A stretch of DNA of 64,000 nucleotides, from positions 62,001-126,000 of the forward strand of contig JAWWPG010000020.1 of the NCBI GenBank assembly GCA_033850885.1, written 5' to 3'. A model generated the notes under the pieces. It was not told where the DNA came from. It ran no database searches and saw only the letters and a list, made by a program, of their open reading frames with translations. Numbering within the stretch: the first letter of the stretch is position 1; every line of letters starts with the position of its first letter. The stretch is from JAWWPG01 sp033850885 (lineage in GTDB: Bacteria; Actinomycetota; Actinomycetes; Propionibacteriales; Nocardioidaceae). A program made the position numbers and the translations under genes. Below are positions 25,197 to 33,085 of this stretch, one piece after another.

Positions 25197-26153
25197 TCAC
25201 TTCTCCCCATCTGCTTGCGGAACTGAGTAGTTCTTGGCGGCGAGCCACTGACGAATCGACGCCTGGATCTCTTTGTAGTAGGCGGGTTCCCGGGCCAGCC
25301 AGTCCTGGGCCGCTCGCGCCAGCGCGTCGTCCGCCGGGTTTCCAGGCGGGGGGACCGGCGGTGACACGGGGGGTGGGACCGGTGTCACAGGCGGAGGGAA
25401 CGGGTTGGGCTCGCCGGTCAGCGCCGAGAGGTCCTGACCCAGCCCGTACAGGTCGAGGCCTCCTGGTGAGGTGCCGTTGGCGTTGAGCCACTCGGGGGTG
25501 ATGACGATCCAGGCCTCTTCGACGTACCTGTCCCAGAAGGCCTGGGTCATGCCCTGAACGGCGCCCCAGGTGACGAGCTGCCAGCCGACGGCTCCCGCAG
25601 GGTCGTAGGAACCGACATGGATGGCGTGGCCGCCTTCGATCGTGGCGCCGGGCACTACGTCCCACGGCTTGCCCTGGTTGAACTGGGTCATGGCCGATCC
25701 CGGGAAGTTGATCCCGACGTAGAGCGCTCCGAACGTGGCGAGAGCCGTGCCCAGGAGGGACACGTTCGAGGCGTCGACCTGGGCGAACGCCAGAATCCTG
25801 TGACCGGCGATCCCGGTCTTTCTCCAGTACGACAGCGCGTCCTGCATCCGGGCGCCGTTGTCGTTCTGTCCGGTGGTGGGGTTGTAGCCGGACACCGCCT
25901 CGTACGCAGTGAGCACATCGTGATCGCCGACGGCGACCGTCGAACCCTGTCCGTACATCGACTCGGCCTCGATCACGTGACCGGCGCCGGCGCAGGTGCA
26001 GTCGCCGATCGAGTCGTTGAGGTACATCGGCCAGTTGCCGACCCTCGACAGGTAGTCGACCCGCTGAGGGGCCGCCTGCACCAGGTAGCGGGAAAGCATC
26101 AGACGGGGCTTTGTCGGGTCGGGGTGAAGCCGACCACCTTTGAAGTCAACCAT
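25197..26153 (-). CDS. Papain-like cysteine peptidase-type protein, probably phage-derived
   Basis: The 318-residue protein starts MVDFKGGRLHPDPTKPRL. NDSIGDCTCAGAGHVIEA holds the likely nucleophile (Cys52 or Cys54), EGGHAIHVGSYD has His176, and LVTWG resembles the third active-site strand of papain-like folds. A proline-rich linker (about 252-275) and a 45-residue helical tail follow. There is no signal peptide. Similar proteins, as remembered, occur in actinobacterial genomes and phages. Paired with a holin-like gene, it may be a wall- or protein-degrading lysis or tail enzyme; the substrate is unknown. The ribosome-binding site is weak and an in-frame GTG lies 2 codons upstream. Confidence 0.6.
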   Translation of the reverse strand: MVDFKGGRLHPDPTKPRLMLSRYLVQAAPQRVDYLSRVGNWPMYLNDSIGDCTCAGAGHVIEAESMYGQGSTVAVGDHDVLTAYEAVSGYNPTTGQNDNGARMQDALSYWRKTGIAGHRILAFAQVDASNVSLLGTALATFGALYVGINFPGSAMTQFNQGKPWDVVPGATIEGGHAIHVGSYDPAGAVGWQLVTWGAVQGMTQAFWDRYVEEAWIVITPEWLNANGTSPGGLDLYGLGQDLSALTGEPNPFPPPVTPVPPPVSPPVPPPGNPADDALARAAQDWLAREPAYYKEIQASIRQWLAAKNYSVPQADGEK

Positions 26154-26293
26154 GTGCACAAGAGCGCCGAGGGCGCCGCCAGATACGTGGCTGTCGGCAC
26201 CCGGTGGCGAGGAGCTCGTCACCCGCCCGGCGATGACTTCTTGCCGGCCACCCGGTCTATACATCGAGAAGACGACACGCAAAGGTAGGAGCC

Positions 26294-27277
26294 ATGACAG
26301 AGAGCGCAGTCCAAGAGGACTTCGTCCCGCTGGCCGAGCCGTACCGGCGCGAGCTGCTCGCGCACTGCTATCGCATGTTGGGCTCGGTGCACGACGCTGA
26401 GGACCTGGTCCAGGAGACGTACCTGCGCGCCTGGCGGGCGTACGACAGGTTCGAAGGGCGCTCCTCGCTGCGGACCTGGCTCTACCGGATCGCCACCAGC
26501 GCCTGCCTGACAGCACTCGAGAACCGTGGCCGGCGTCCACTTCCTACTGGGCTCGGCGCCCCTAGCTCCGACCCCGACGCCCCGCTGGTCCAGCAGACCG
26601 AGGTGCCCTGGCTCGAACCGATTCCAGACGGTTCGCTCGCGTCGGACGACCCGGCCTCGATCGTCGCTTCACGAGACAGCATCAGGCTCGCCCTGATAGC
26701 GGCGCTCCAACACCTGCCGCCAAAGCAGCGCGCCGTGTTGATCCTGTGCGAGGTTCTCAAGTGGCGTGCATCCGAGGTCGCCGAGCTGCTCGACACGACG
26801 ACGGCGGGCGTCAACAGCGCCCTGCAGCGGGCGCGCGCCCAGATCCAGGCTGCAGCGCCCAGCGAGGAAGCGATCTCCGAACCCTCCACGCCCGAACAGC
26901 GCGACCTGCTGAACCGGTACGTCGCCGCGTTCGAGAGCTACGACGTCAACGCGCTGCTGACCGTGTTCGCGAAGGACGTGGTGTGGGAGATGCCCCCGTT
27001 CACCGGGTGGTACCGGACTCCGGAGGATATCGGCCGCCTGATCGCCAACCAATGCCCGGCCAAACGGGCCGGGGACCTGCGTCTGGTCCCCACGCAGGCC
27101 AACGGTCAGCCCGCCTTCGGCATGTACCTGCGCGGAGACGACGCGTACCACGCCTTCCAGCTGCAGGTCATCACGATGACCGCGGCCGGGATAGGCCACG
27201 TGACGGCGTTCTTCGAGCTGTCCTTGTTCCCGACCTTCGGGCTGCCGGACACGCTCCCGCTCGACGATGTCAGATAG
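26294..27277 (+). CDS. sigG: ECF RNA polymerase sigma factor, SigG type with SnoaL-like tail
   Basis: The 327-residue protein has sigma region 2 (YRRELLAHCYRMLGSVHDAE and DLVQETYLRAW), sigma region 4 (HLPPKQRAVLILCEVLKW with the recognition helix near 150-175) and a C-terminal SnoaL-like domain from about 195. The sequence order closely follows Mycobacterium tuberculosis SigG, including RRPLPTGLG and MPPFTGWYRTPEDI. SigG-type factors lack a dedicated anti-sigma gene; the SnoaL domain is thought to modulate activity. TAGGAG lies 4 bases before the ATG. It overlaps the next gene by 11 bases, suggesting a joint unit. Confidence 0.88.
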   Translation: MTESAVQEDFVPLAEPYRRELLAHCYRMLGSVHDAEDLVQETYLRAWRAYDRFEGRSSLRTWLYRIATSACLTALENRGRRPLPTGLGAPSSDPDAPLVQQTEVPWLEPIPDGSLASDDPASIVASRDSIRLALIAALQHLPPKQRAVLILCEVLKWRASEVAELLDTTTAGVNSALQRARAQIQAAAPSEEAISEPSTPEQRDLLNRYVAAFESYDVNALLTVFAKDVVWEMPPFTGWYRTPEDIGRLIANQCPAKRAGDLRLVPTQANGQPAFGMYLRGDDAYHAFQLQVITMTAAGIGHVTAFFELSLFPTFGLPDTLPLDDVR

Positions 27278-27854
27278 CCGATCGGCACCGACACTTCTCG
27301 ATGGTCTGGAGCTCCTCGAGCGAGCGGTCGGCTACACCCTTGGCAGCCTCCAGCTCGTGACGCCGGATGCCTTGTCGCGCCCGACCCCTTGTGAGGGATG
27401 GGATCTGGGCGCCCTGCTGTCGCACATGAACGACTCCCTTCTTGCCCTGCAGGAGGCCGTCGACGTCGGCGGCATTGATCTGGCGCCCGCCTCCGAGGAC
27501 CATGGTGCCTGCGACGACCCGGTCACCGCCCTGCGGAACCGGGCCTGTCAGATGCTCGGCGCCTGGACCGCTGGAGAGGTCGCCCACGCTGCCTACATCG
27601 GTGGCTTTCCGGTGTCCGTGAGCGACGTCACGGGCGCCGGCGCGGTGGAGGTCGCCGTACACGGGTGGGACGTGGCACAGGCATGTGGGGGCGGCCGTCC
27701 CCTTCCGCCGCGACTCGCTGAGGACCTGCTCACCTGCGCTCAGCGGTACGTCACTCCGGCAGACCGCCCGGTCCGCTTCGCCGACCCCCTGGGGTTGTCG
27801 CAGCACGCGGCCGCCGATGAGCGCCTACTGGCTTTCCTCGGTCGGCGCCACTGA
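27267..27854 (+). CDS. TIGR03086 family metal-binding (mycothiol-dependent DinB-like) protein
   Basis: The protein has 195 residues. GLELLERAVGYTLGSLQLV, RPTPCEGWDLGALLSHMNDS and VAVHGWDVAQACG match the TIGR03086 / maleylpyruvate isomerase-like group, where His residues in LSH and VHGWD bind a metal. Members are thought to be mycothiol-dependent thiol transferases. It overlaps the 3' end of sigG by 11 bases and is probably translated with it, which hints at a stress role; no substrate is known. Confidence 0.78.
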   Translation: MSDSRSAPTLLDGLELLERAVGYTLGSLQLVTPDALSRPTPCEGWDLGALLSHMNDSLLALQEAVDVGGIDLAPASEDHGACDDPVTALRNRACQMLGAWTAGEVAHAAYIGGFPVSVSDVTGAGAVEVAVHGWDVAQACGGGRPLPPRLAEDLLTCAQRYVTPADRPVRFADPLGLSQHAAADERLLAFLGRRH

Positions 27855-27893
27855 GTCGGCGGATGACGACTCGCGTCGCCTACCGATCTCGGC

Positions 27894-28805
27894 TCAGCTC
27901 GCCGTCGACTTCTGCACCGAAGCTTCGAAGATCTGCGCGATCGACTTGTCGAGCTGAGCGTTGAACTGGTCGTCGGTCTGCTCGTCAGACAGCCCCTCTA
28001 GCAACGCCCGCGAGAAGCTGGCGATCATGCTCGGATCCTTGGCAAGCAGCGCACACGCCTTGTCACGGCTGTAGCCGCCAGACAGGGCGAGCACCTGCAC
28101 CACGCGCGGGTCGGCGGCGAGAGCTGCGTAAAGGCCTGGCTGAGTCGGAATCGTCAGCTTCAGCATGATGCTCGCGTCGGCGGGCAGCGTCTCGATGTGC
28201 GCCTTCAGGTCGTCGCGCAGCAGCGACTCCGCTTCGTCCTTGTGCGGGCTGTCGATGCTGACCTCGGGCTCGAGGATCGGAACGAGCCCAGCCGCTGAGA
28301 TCCTCGCGCCGTACTCGAACTGCTGGTTAACGACTGCTGCCACCCCGTCCATGTCGGCGTCCTTGATCACCGAGCGCATCTTGGTACCGAAGATCCGGTG
28401 CCGATTCGCCCGCTCGAGCAATCCGTCGAGGGTGTCGATCGGCTTCATGAGCTGGACGCCGTGGTCCTCGTCGGCGAGCCCCTTGTCGACCTTCAAGAAG
28501 GGGACAACCTGCTTCTTTTCCCAGAGGTACTGCGCCGTCGGGAGGCCTTGCACCTCCCGTTCCATCGTCTGTTCGAACAGAATCGCCGCCAGGATGCGCG
28601 AGCCGGCGAAGTGCGGGCTGGTGACCACGCGCGTTCGCATCGCATGGACGAGGTCGAACATCTCGTCCTCGGAGCGGTACCGGTTCTCGGCGATGCCGTA
28701 CTCGGCCAACGCCTTCGGCGTACTGCCACCGCTTTGGTCGAGAGCTGCAAAGAAACCCTGACCGGAGCGGATCTTCTCAACCTGTGTCCTGTTCACGACT
28801 GTCAT
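27894..28805 (-). CDS. fda: Class I fructose-bisphosphate aldolase
   Basis: The 303-residue enzyme splits fructose-1,6-bisphosphate into two triose phosphates. QGFFAALDQSGGSTPKAL, PFLKVDKGLADEDHG and SIMLKLTIPTQPGLY are typical of the bacterial class I aldolase (staphylococcal type); Lys in the last motif is the expected Schiff-base residue. The ATG at 28805 (MTVVNRTQVEKI) fits the family start, although no strong ribosome-binding site is seen. It follows the TauE/SafE gene by 73 bases on the same strand. Confidence 0.9.
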   Translation of the reverse strand: MTVVNRTQVEKIRSGQGFFAALDQSGGSTPKALAEYGIAENRYRSEDEMFDLVHAMRTRVVTSPHFAGSRILAAILFEQTMEREVQGLPTAQYLWEKKQVVPFLKVDKGLADEDHGVQLMKPIDTLDGLLERANRHRIFGTKMRSVIKDADMDGVAAVVNQQFEYGARISAAGLVPILEPEVSIDSPHKDEAESLLRDDLKAHIETLPADASIMLKLTIPTQPGLYAALAADPRVVQVLALSGGYSRDKACALLAKDPSMIASFSRALLEGLSDEQTDDQFNAQLDKSIAQIFEASVQKSTAS

Positions 28806-28878
28806 CTTGTCAGGCCGGACAACACGGGGCACGACCGCCGCGGATGAGCCAAGGCTGGCACGAGATGCCGAAGGAACC

Positions 28879-29658
28879 TCAGGCAACCGTCTCTACGACA
28901 TAGACGATCGCCAACACGATCGCGAGGCTCCCCAGCAACAGCCGAAGCGCCTTCTCGGGCATCCCAGGCTGTAGACGGGCACCCAGGTATCCCCCGACTA
29001 GTCCGCCGAGGCCGGATGCCAAGCCGACTGACCAATCCGGTGCAATCGAGCCCGACTGGTCCAGGGCCAGCAAAAGATAGGTCAGGGCGCCGGCGATCGA
29101 CGTGACGAACGTGGAGACCAGGGCAGCTGGCGCAACCGCGCTCATCGCCAGGCCAGAGCCGACCAGGATGGGCCCGAGGATCGACCCGCCGCCGATGCCG
29201 TAGATACCGCCCACCACGCCGACAACCAGCGCCATGACAGAGATCCGTCGTGGTGGCAGCGGGGCGTGCGGTCGGGGCGTTCGTGAACATGACCGTTGAA
29301 CTAGCCACACTCCGATCGGCAGCAGCACCGCCGCCGCGACCAAACGGAACACTTGAGGGCCAGGCACCAGGTAGACGCGAACTATTGCCCCGGTCACTAC
29401 ACCCGGGAGCGTTCCGAGAAGCAGTTGACGAGTGAGTGGTCCCGTCAGCTGCCCGGTACGTCGGTACCTCAGCAGGGCCCCAGGCCCGGCAACAACGTTG
29501 AACATCAGGTTTGTGGGCGTGACTGATGGGTTGGGGACGTGCAGGAGATCAAGCTGAACCGGCAGCATGAAGACAGCTCCTGAGACCCCTACGGGGGCTG
29601 TGACCGTGGCGATCATCAGAGCCGCTAGGAACCCTTCTAGCAACCTGATCCCGTCCAC
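28879..29658 (-). CDS. Sulfite exporter TauE/SafE family permease
   Basis: The 259-residue membrane protein has about eight hydrophobic segments in two halves. The first half contains APVGVSGAVFMLPVQ and NLMFNVV, and the second VVGVVGGIYGIGGGSILGP, the glycine-rich signature of TauE/SafE (TSUP) proteins. These export or import sulfur-containing anions and organic acids; the substrate here is open. The start is a GTG at 29658. An alternative link with the adjacent arsenic genes cannot be judged from sequence alone. Confidence 0.82.
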   Translation of the reverse strand: MDGIRLLEGFLAALMIATVTAPVGVSGAVFMLPVQLDLLHVPNPSVTPTNLMFNVVAGPGALLRYRRTGQLTGPLTRQLLLGTLPGVVTGAIVRVYLVPGPQVFRLVAAAVLLPIGVWLVQRSCSRTPRPHAPLPPRRISVMALVVGVVGGIYGIGGGSILGPILVGSGLAMSAVAPAALVSTFVTSIAGALTYLLLALDQSGSIAPDWSVGLASGLGGLVGGYLGARLQPGMPEKALRLLLGSLAIVLAIVYVVETVA

Positions 29659-29788
29659 TTGCCCAGCCTACGGAAACTCCACTTCTTCACTAGACATTGC
29701 CCCCGTCGAGGTCCGGCTGGACTCTCGATGGTGCCGTCGGAATGACAGCTGGTCTGGCGGCGAGCTCGGTGGCTCTGATCGGTTTGGC

Positions 29789-30247
29789 CTAGCAGCAAGC
29801 AGCTGCGCTGGGTTCGCCGGCTTCGCTGGCGTTGGTGCCGCAGCACTGGGCTTGACCATCAGTCTCGTCGCTGAACGTGGGACTGTCAGCGAGCACCGTG
29901 TAGATCTCCCACGGCTCGCCGTTGGGTGCGCCCTGGACCCAGAACTTGTCCTGCTTGGCATAGCAACAGGTGGTGTCGCGTTCATCGATCGACGTCAGGC
30001 CCACTGCGGCCAGACGGCTCTGCTCGGCGTCGACCGTGTCGACATCTGCGACTTCGACGCCTAGGTGGTTCAAGGATCCGCCCTGGCCGGGGTTCTCGAG
30101 GAGCACCAATTTGAGCGGAGGCTCGGAGATGGCGAAGTTGGCATAGCCCGGGCGGCGCTTGGCCGGCTCGCTGCCGAAGAGCTTGGAGTAGAACATGACC
30201 GCCTCGTCAATGTCGTTGACGTTGAGCGCGAGCTGGACTCGTGACAT
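29789..30247 (-). CDS. arsI: ArsI/CadI-type glyoxalase-fold metalloenzyme
   Basis: The 152-residue protein starts MSRVQLALNVNDIDEAVMFY, the vicinal-oxygen-chelate fold. The vicinal pair Cys94-Cys95 (DTTCCYAKQ) binds trivalent organoarsenicals, and Gln5, His61 and Glu114 correspond to the Fe(II) ligands of the Thermomonospora ArsI. ArsI cleaves the carbon-arsenic bond of methylarsenite. The C-terminus has further cysteines (QCCG and ACC at the end), as in CadI. GGAGGG lies before the ATG. It is divergent from arsR and probably controlled by it. Confidence 0.85.
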   Translation of the reverse strand: MSRVQLALNVNDIDEAVMFYSKLFGSEPAKRRPGYANFAISEPPLKLVLLENPGQGGSLNHLGVEVADVDTVDAEQSRLAAVGLTSIDERDTTCCYAKQDKFWVQGAPNGEPWEIYTVLADSPTFSDETDGQAQCCGTNASEAGEPSAAACC

Positions 30248-30264
30248 CTCTGACCCTCCTCGTA

Positions 30265-30329
30265 TTGATGAACATCTATGTGTGGATCAAACGTTGCCAC
30301 AGACATAGATGCGTGTCAACATAGAGATG
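30265..30329. promoter_or_regulatory. Operator/promoter region between arsI and arsR
   Basis: The 81-base gap holds nested repeats. CATCTATG (30273-30280) and CATAGATG (30304-30311) form an 8-bp inverted repeat; a third related box CATAGAGATG lies at 30320-30329 and covers the arsR start. TTGAT (30265-30269) and ATCAA (30286-30290) form a second inverted repeat around the left box. ArsR/SmtB proteins bind such imperfect palindromes, so this is the probable site of ArsR repression of both directions. Confidence 0.6.
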
Positions 30330-30706
30330 TGTCTAAGTCGCTGCTCGAGTTGACCCCCGTCCAGACGGTGGCGTGCTGTTCTCCGCTGCTTCGTGAAACC
30401 CTGAGCATCGAGCAGGCTGAGACCGTTGCCCCGCTTCTCAAGGCGCTGGCGGACCCGGTTCGGCTGCGTCTGCTGTCACTGGTGGCATCCCACGCAGAGG
30501 GCGAGGCGTGCGTGTGCGATCTGGCCGGCGCGTTCGACCTGACCCAGCCTACGATCAGCCATCACCTCAAGGTGTTGCACGAAATCGGGCTCCTGGATCG
30601 CAGCAAACGAGGAGTCTGGGTCTACTACCGGGTGCGCACCGAGGCTCTTGCTGATCTTGGGGTGCTGATTGGTGGGGGCGCCCGAGTCGCTGGCGCTGGG
30701 CGATGA
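30329..30706 (+). CDS. arsR: ArsR/SmtB-family arsenite-responsive repressor
   Basis: The 125-residue protein has a winged helix-turn-helix (VCDLAGAFDLTQPTISHHLK). Cys16-Cys17 near the N-terminus (TVACCSPLL) and Cys61 and Cys63 (EACVCDL) match the arsenite site layout of the Corynebacterium ArsR (a Cys-Cys pair plus a later Cys). The GTG at 30329 is chosen; a longer frame from 30278 would run through the operator repeats. The aquaporin ATG overlaps its stop (ATGA). Confidence 0.88.
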   Translation: MSKSLLELTPVQTVACCSPLLRETLSIEQAETVAPLLKALADPVRLRLLSLVASHAEGEACVCDLAGAFDLTQPTISHHLKVLHEIGLLDRSKRGVWVYYRVRTEALADLGVLIGGGARVAGAGR

Positions 30707-31434
30707 GCATCGTGCTGGTACGTCGTGCCATGGCCGAACTCGTGGGCACTGCCTTTCTGGTTGCCGCAGTGATCGGATCAGGGATCGCCGCAGCACGTCT
30801 GTCGCCGAACGATATGGGTCTAGAGCTGCTGGAGAACAGCCTCATCACGGGTGCCGCCCTTACGGCGCTCATCTTGGCGCTGCAGCCGGTGTCGGCAGCG
30901 TTCAACCCGGTCGTCACGCTGGTCGAACGCGCGCTCAAGGTCATCACGACCGCCGACGCGGCGGTACTCATCGGTGCGCAGTTGGTCGGTGGGTGCCTCG
31001 GGGCAGTGACAGCCAACGTGATGTTCAACCTCGACGCCGTATCGATCGCCACTCATGAGCGGGCTTCTGCGGGGCTGTGGCTAGGAGAGGTAGTCGCGAC
31101 TCTCGGGCTGCTGCTCGTCATCTTCGGCACCCTCCGGGCGGGACGTGGCCACAACGTTGCTTTCGCCGTCGGCAGTTACATCACCGCCGCCTACTGGTTC
31201 ACCAGCTCGACAAGCTTTGCGAACCCGGCCGTCACCGTGGCTCGGATGTTCTCTGACTCCTTCGCTGGTATTGCCCCGTCGTCGGTCCCGATGTTCATCG
31301 TCATGGAGCTCGCCGGCGGAGTGCTCGGCCTCGTCCTGATCAAGTTCCTCTACCCAAGCTCGGCTGCGCTCGCCGCCGAGTTCGCGTCCGCCGCGGGATC
31401 GCCGGATGAGCTCGTCAGGGAGCTCTCACCGTGA
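30703..31434 (+). CDS. Aquaporin/MIP-family channel of the arsenic operon
   Basis: The 243-residue membrane protein has six hydrophobic segments and two half-helix loops: FNPVVT (NPV variant near residue 67) and FANPAVT (NPA near 172). Aquaglyceroporins pass uncharged As(OH)3. In Sinorhizobium the AqpS channel replaces a pump: ArsC makes arsenite inside, which leaves down its gradient. The gene overlaps arsR by 4 bases and precedes arsC by 82 bases, which fits that role. No ArsB or Acr3 gene is in the window. Family and context are clear; the direction of flow is inferred. Confidence 0.83.
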   Translation: MSIVLVRRAMAELVGTAFLVAAVIGSGIAAARLSPNDMGLELLENSLITGAALTALILALQPVSAAFNPVVTLVERALKVITTADAAVLIGAQLVGGCLGAVTANVMFNLDAVSIATHERASAGLWLGEVVATLGLLLVIFGTLRAGRGHNVAFAVGSYITAAYWFTSSTSFANPAVTVARMFSDSFAGIAPSSVPMFIVMELAGGVLGLVLIKFLYPSSAALAAEFASAAGSPDELVRELSP

Positions 31435-31516
31435 CGCTCCCGAACGGATGAGGCCAAGGTTCGCTAGCGGCTCGACCAGCTCCCCATCTGACTAACCACC
31501 CTGAAAGGCACGAATC

Positions 31517-31930
31517 GTGGTCGAAAAGCCAACCGTTCTGTTCGTATGCGTACACAACGCCGGCCGCTCTCAGATGGCGGCGGGTTACCTCGCCAAGCTC
31601 GCCGGGGACAGCGTCCACGTGCTCTCTGCAGGCTCGGAGCCGGCTGACAGGATCAATGCCGTCGCCGTCGAGGTCATGGCCGAAGAGGGCATCGACATCG
31701 CAAGCACCAACCCCAAGATCCTCACCACTGAAGCTGTCGATGAGTCCGACGTCATCATCACCATGGGCTGTGGGGACACTTGCCCCTTCTATCCGGGGAA
31801 GCGCTACGAGGACTGGGAGCTCGACGACCCCGCCGACCAGGGGATCGAAACAGTGCGGCTCATCAGGGACGAGATCAAACGGCGCATCCAGGCCTTGCTG
31901 TCTGAGTTAACACCCGGTCCGGGGCGGTGA
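31517..31930 (+). CDS. arsC: Arsenate reductase, low-molecular-weight phosphatase type
   Basis: The 137-residue enzyme reduces arsenate to arsenite. The phosphatase-like loop CVHNAGRSQ has the catalytic Cys11, and MGCGDTCPFYPG near residue 80 is typical of actinobacterial mycothiol-linked or thioredoxin-linked ArsC. The GTG at 31517 has AAAGG about 9 bases before it. It is the last gene of arsR-aqp-arsC. Confidence 0.9.
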   Translation: MVEKPTVLFVCVHNAGRSQMAAGYLAKLAGDSVHVLSAGSEPADRINAVAVEVMAEEGIDIASTNPKILTTEAVDESDVIITMGCGDTCPFYPGKRYEDWELDDPADQGIETVRLIRDEIKRRIQALLSELTPGPGR

Positions 31931-32045
31931 CGCGCCTGGTCAGAAGATGACCAAACGACCTCGCTCAGCCGTCCGTACTGCTGGTAGGAGGCCGCTACGC
32001 GGTCGGAGACCTCGGCATTTCGAGCATCGGGGAGACCCTGCGCCT

Positions 32046-32247
32046 TCACCGGTTGTCGGTCCTGATCTTTGCGTAGATGTGCTCGGTATGGTTGCGCACC
32101 GTCTTCGGTGACAGGGGCAGCCGTACGGCGATCTCCCCGCTCGGACAGTCCGCGCGCGATCAGCCCTAGGATCTCGACTTCGCGGGGCGAGAGGCCCGAC
32201 GGCCCGCTGTGGCGTCGCACCGCCGGGCGTCCCACGGCTGGCCACAC
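32046..32247 (-). pseudogene. Frameshifted LuxR-type helix-turn-helix remnant
   Basis: Reading leftwards, GLSPREVEILGLIARGLSE is a normal LuxR-type opening. The frame then breaks at a run of four C on the plus strand (32135-32138); with one base removed it continues as EIAVRLPLSPKTVRNHTEHI and YAKIRTDNR before a stop at 32046-32048. The expected end of the domain and any N-terminal domain are missing. The wording resembles LuxR domains attached to HD-domain regulators. About 470 bases between arsC and the next gene contain only this remnant. Confidence 0.65.
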
Positions 32248-32400
32248 GTCTGCTCGCCCGCCACGGGAAGAAGAGCGTCAGCGCCGACCTGGCCCGACGT
32301 CAGGACTACCTCGAAGAGTCACGCGAGCGCGGTTGACGCTTGGCAGGCCCCTTGCGTCATGAAATACTCGCCATCCGATGACCCTGACCAAGGAGGGTTG

Positions 32401-33027
32401 ATGGCGGCGTCAAGTCCTTGGGACCTTATCCACGCTGAGCGTGCAGCGCTCGCCGACGATCTGGACGGGATATCCGACTCGGATTGGCGCGCGGCCTCGT
32501 TGTGCGATGGGTGGACGGTGCACGACGTGCTCGGTCACATCCTCGTAACCGCCAAGATGACCCCGTCGCGCTTTCTCGCGAGATTCGCCGGGTCTGGCTT
32601 CCGCTTCGACGCTATGAGCGCGAAAGCTGTCGAGTCCGAGACCGCCGCGGGGCCTGCGGCCACCTTGGCTGAGCTGCGTGCGCATGTCGATGACACAACC
32701 TCGCCACCGGGGCCCGTCGACTCGTGGCTGGGGGAGACAATCGTGCACTCGACGGATATTCGCTGGCCACTTGCCCTGTCGCACGAGGTTCCGGTCGCGG
32801 CCGTAGTGCGGATCGCGGATTTCTACAAGGGCTCCAACCTGCTGATCGGCGCAAAGAAACGCGTCCTCGGGCTCGGACTGCGCGCTTCGGATGTCGACTG
32901 GGCTCACGGCGACGGACCTGAGGTGAACGGACCAATCCTCCCCCTCGTGATGGCGATGACGGGACGATCAGCGGCGCTGGAACATCTCTCGGGAGCCGGC
33001 GTGCCAATATTGGCCGAACGATGCTGA
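32401..33027 (+). CDS. Maleylpyruvate isomerase-family mycothiol-dependent protein
   Basis: The 208-residue protein has WDLIHAERAALADDLDGISD, SLCDGWTVHDVLGHILVTA and ETIVHSTDIRWPL, the TIGR03083 layout with metal-binding His residues in GHI and VHSTD. Such proteins use mycothiol in isomerisation or conjugation reactions. AGGAGG lies 5 bases before the ATG at 32401. The substrate is unknown, and it stands alone. Confidence 0.8.
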   Translation: MAASSPWDLIHAERAALADDLDGISDSDWRAASLCDGWTVHDVLGHILVTAKMTPSRFLARFAGSGFRFDAMSAKAVESETAAGPAATLAELRAHVDDTTSPPGPVDSWLGETIVHSTDIRWPLALSHEVPVAAVVRIADFYKGSNLLIGAKKRVLGLGLRASDVDWAHGDGPEVNGPILPLVMAMTGRSAALEHLSGAGVPILAERC

Positions 33028-33085
33028 TATCGCCCTTCGCAGCGTACGGCCTATGAGTGGTGCCATCGCAGCGACGTGATCAGCC

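Noticed and set aside
30278..30328. A longer N-terminus of ArsR starting at 30278
   Set aside because: It would run through the operator repeats and lacks a ribosome-binding site; the GTG at 30329 begins the normal family sequence.
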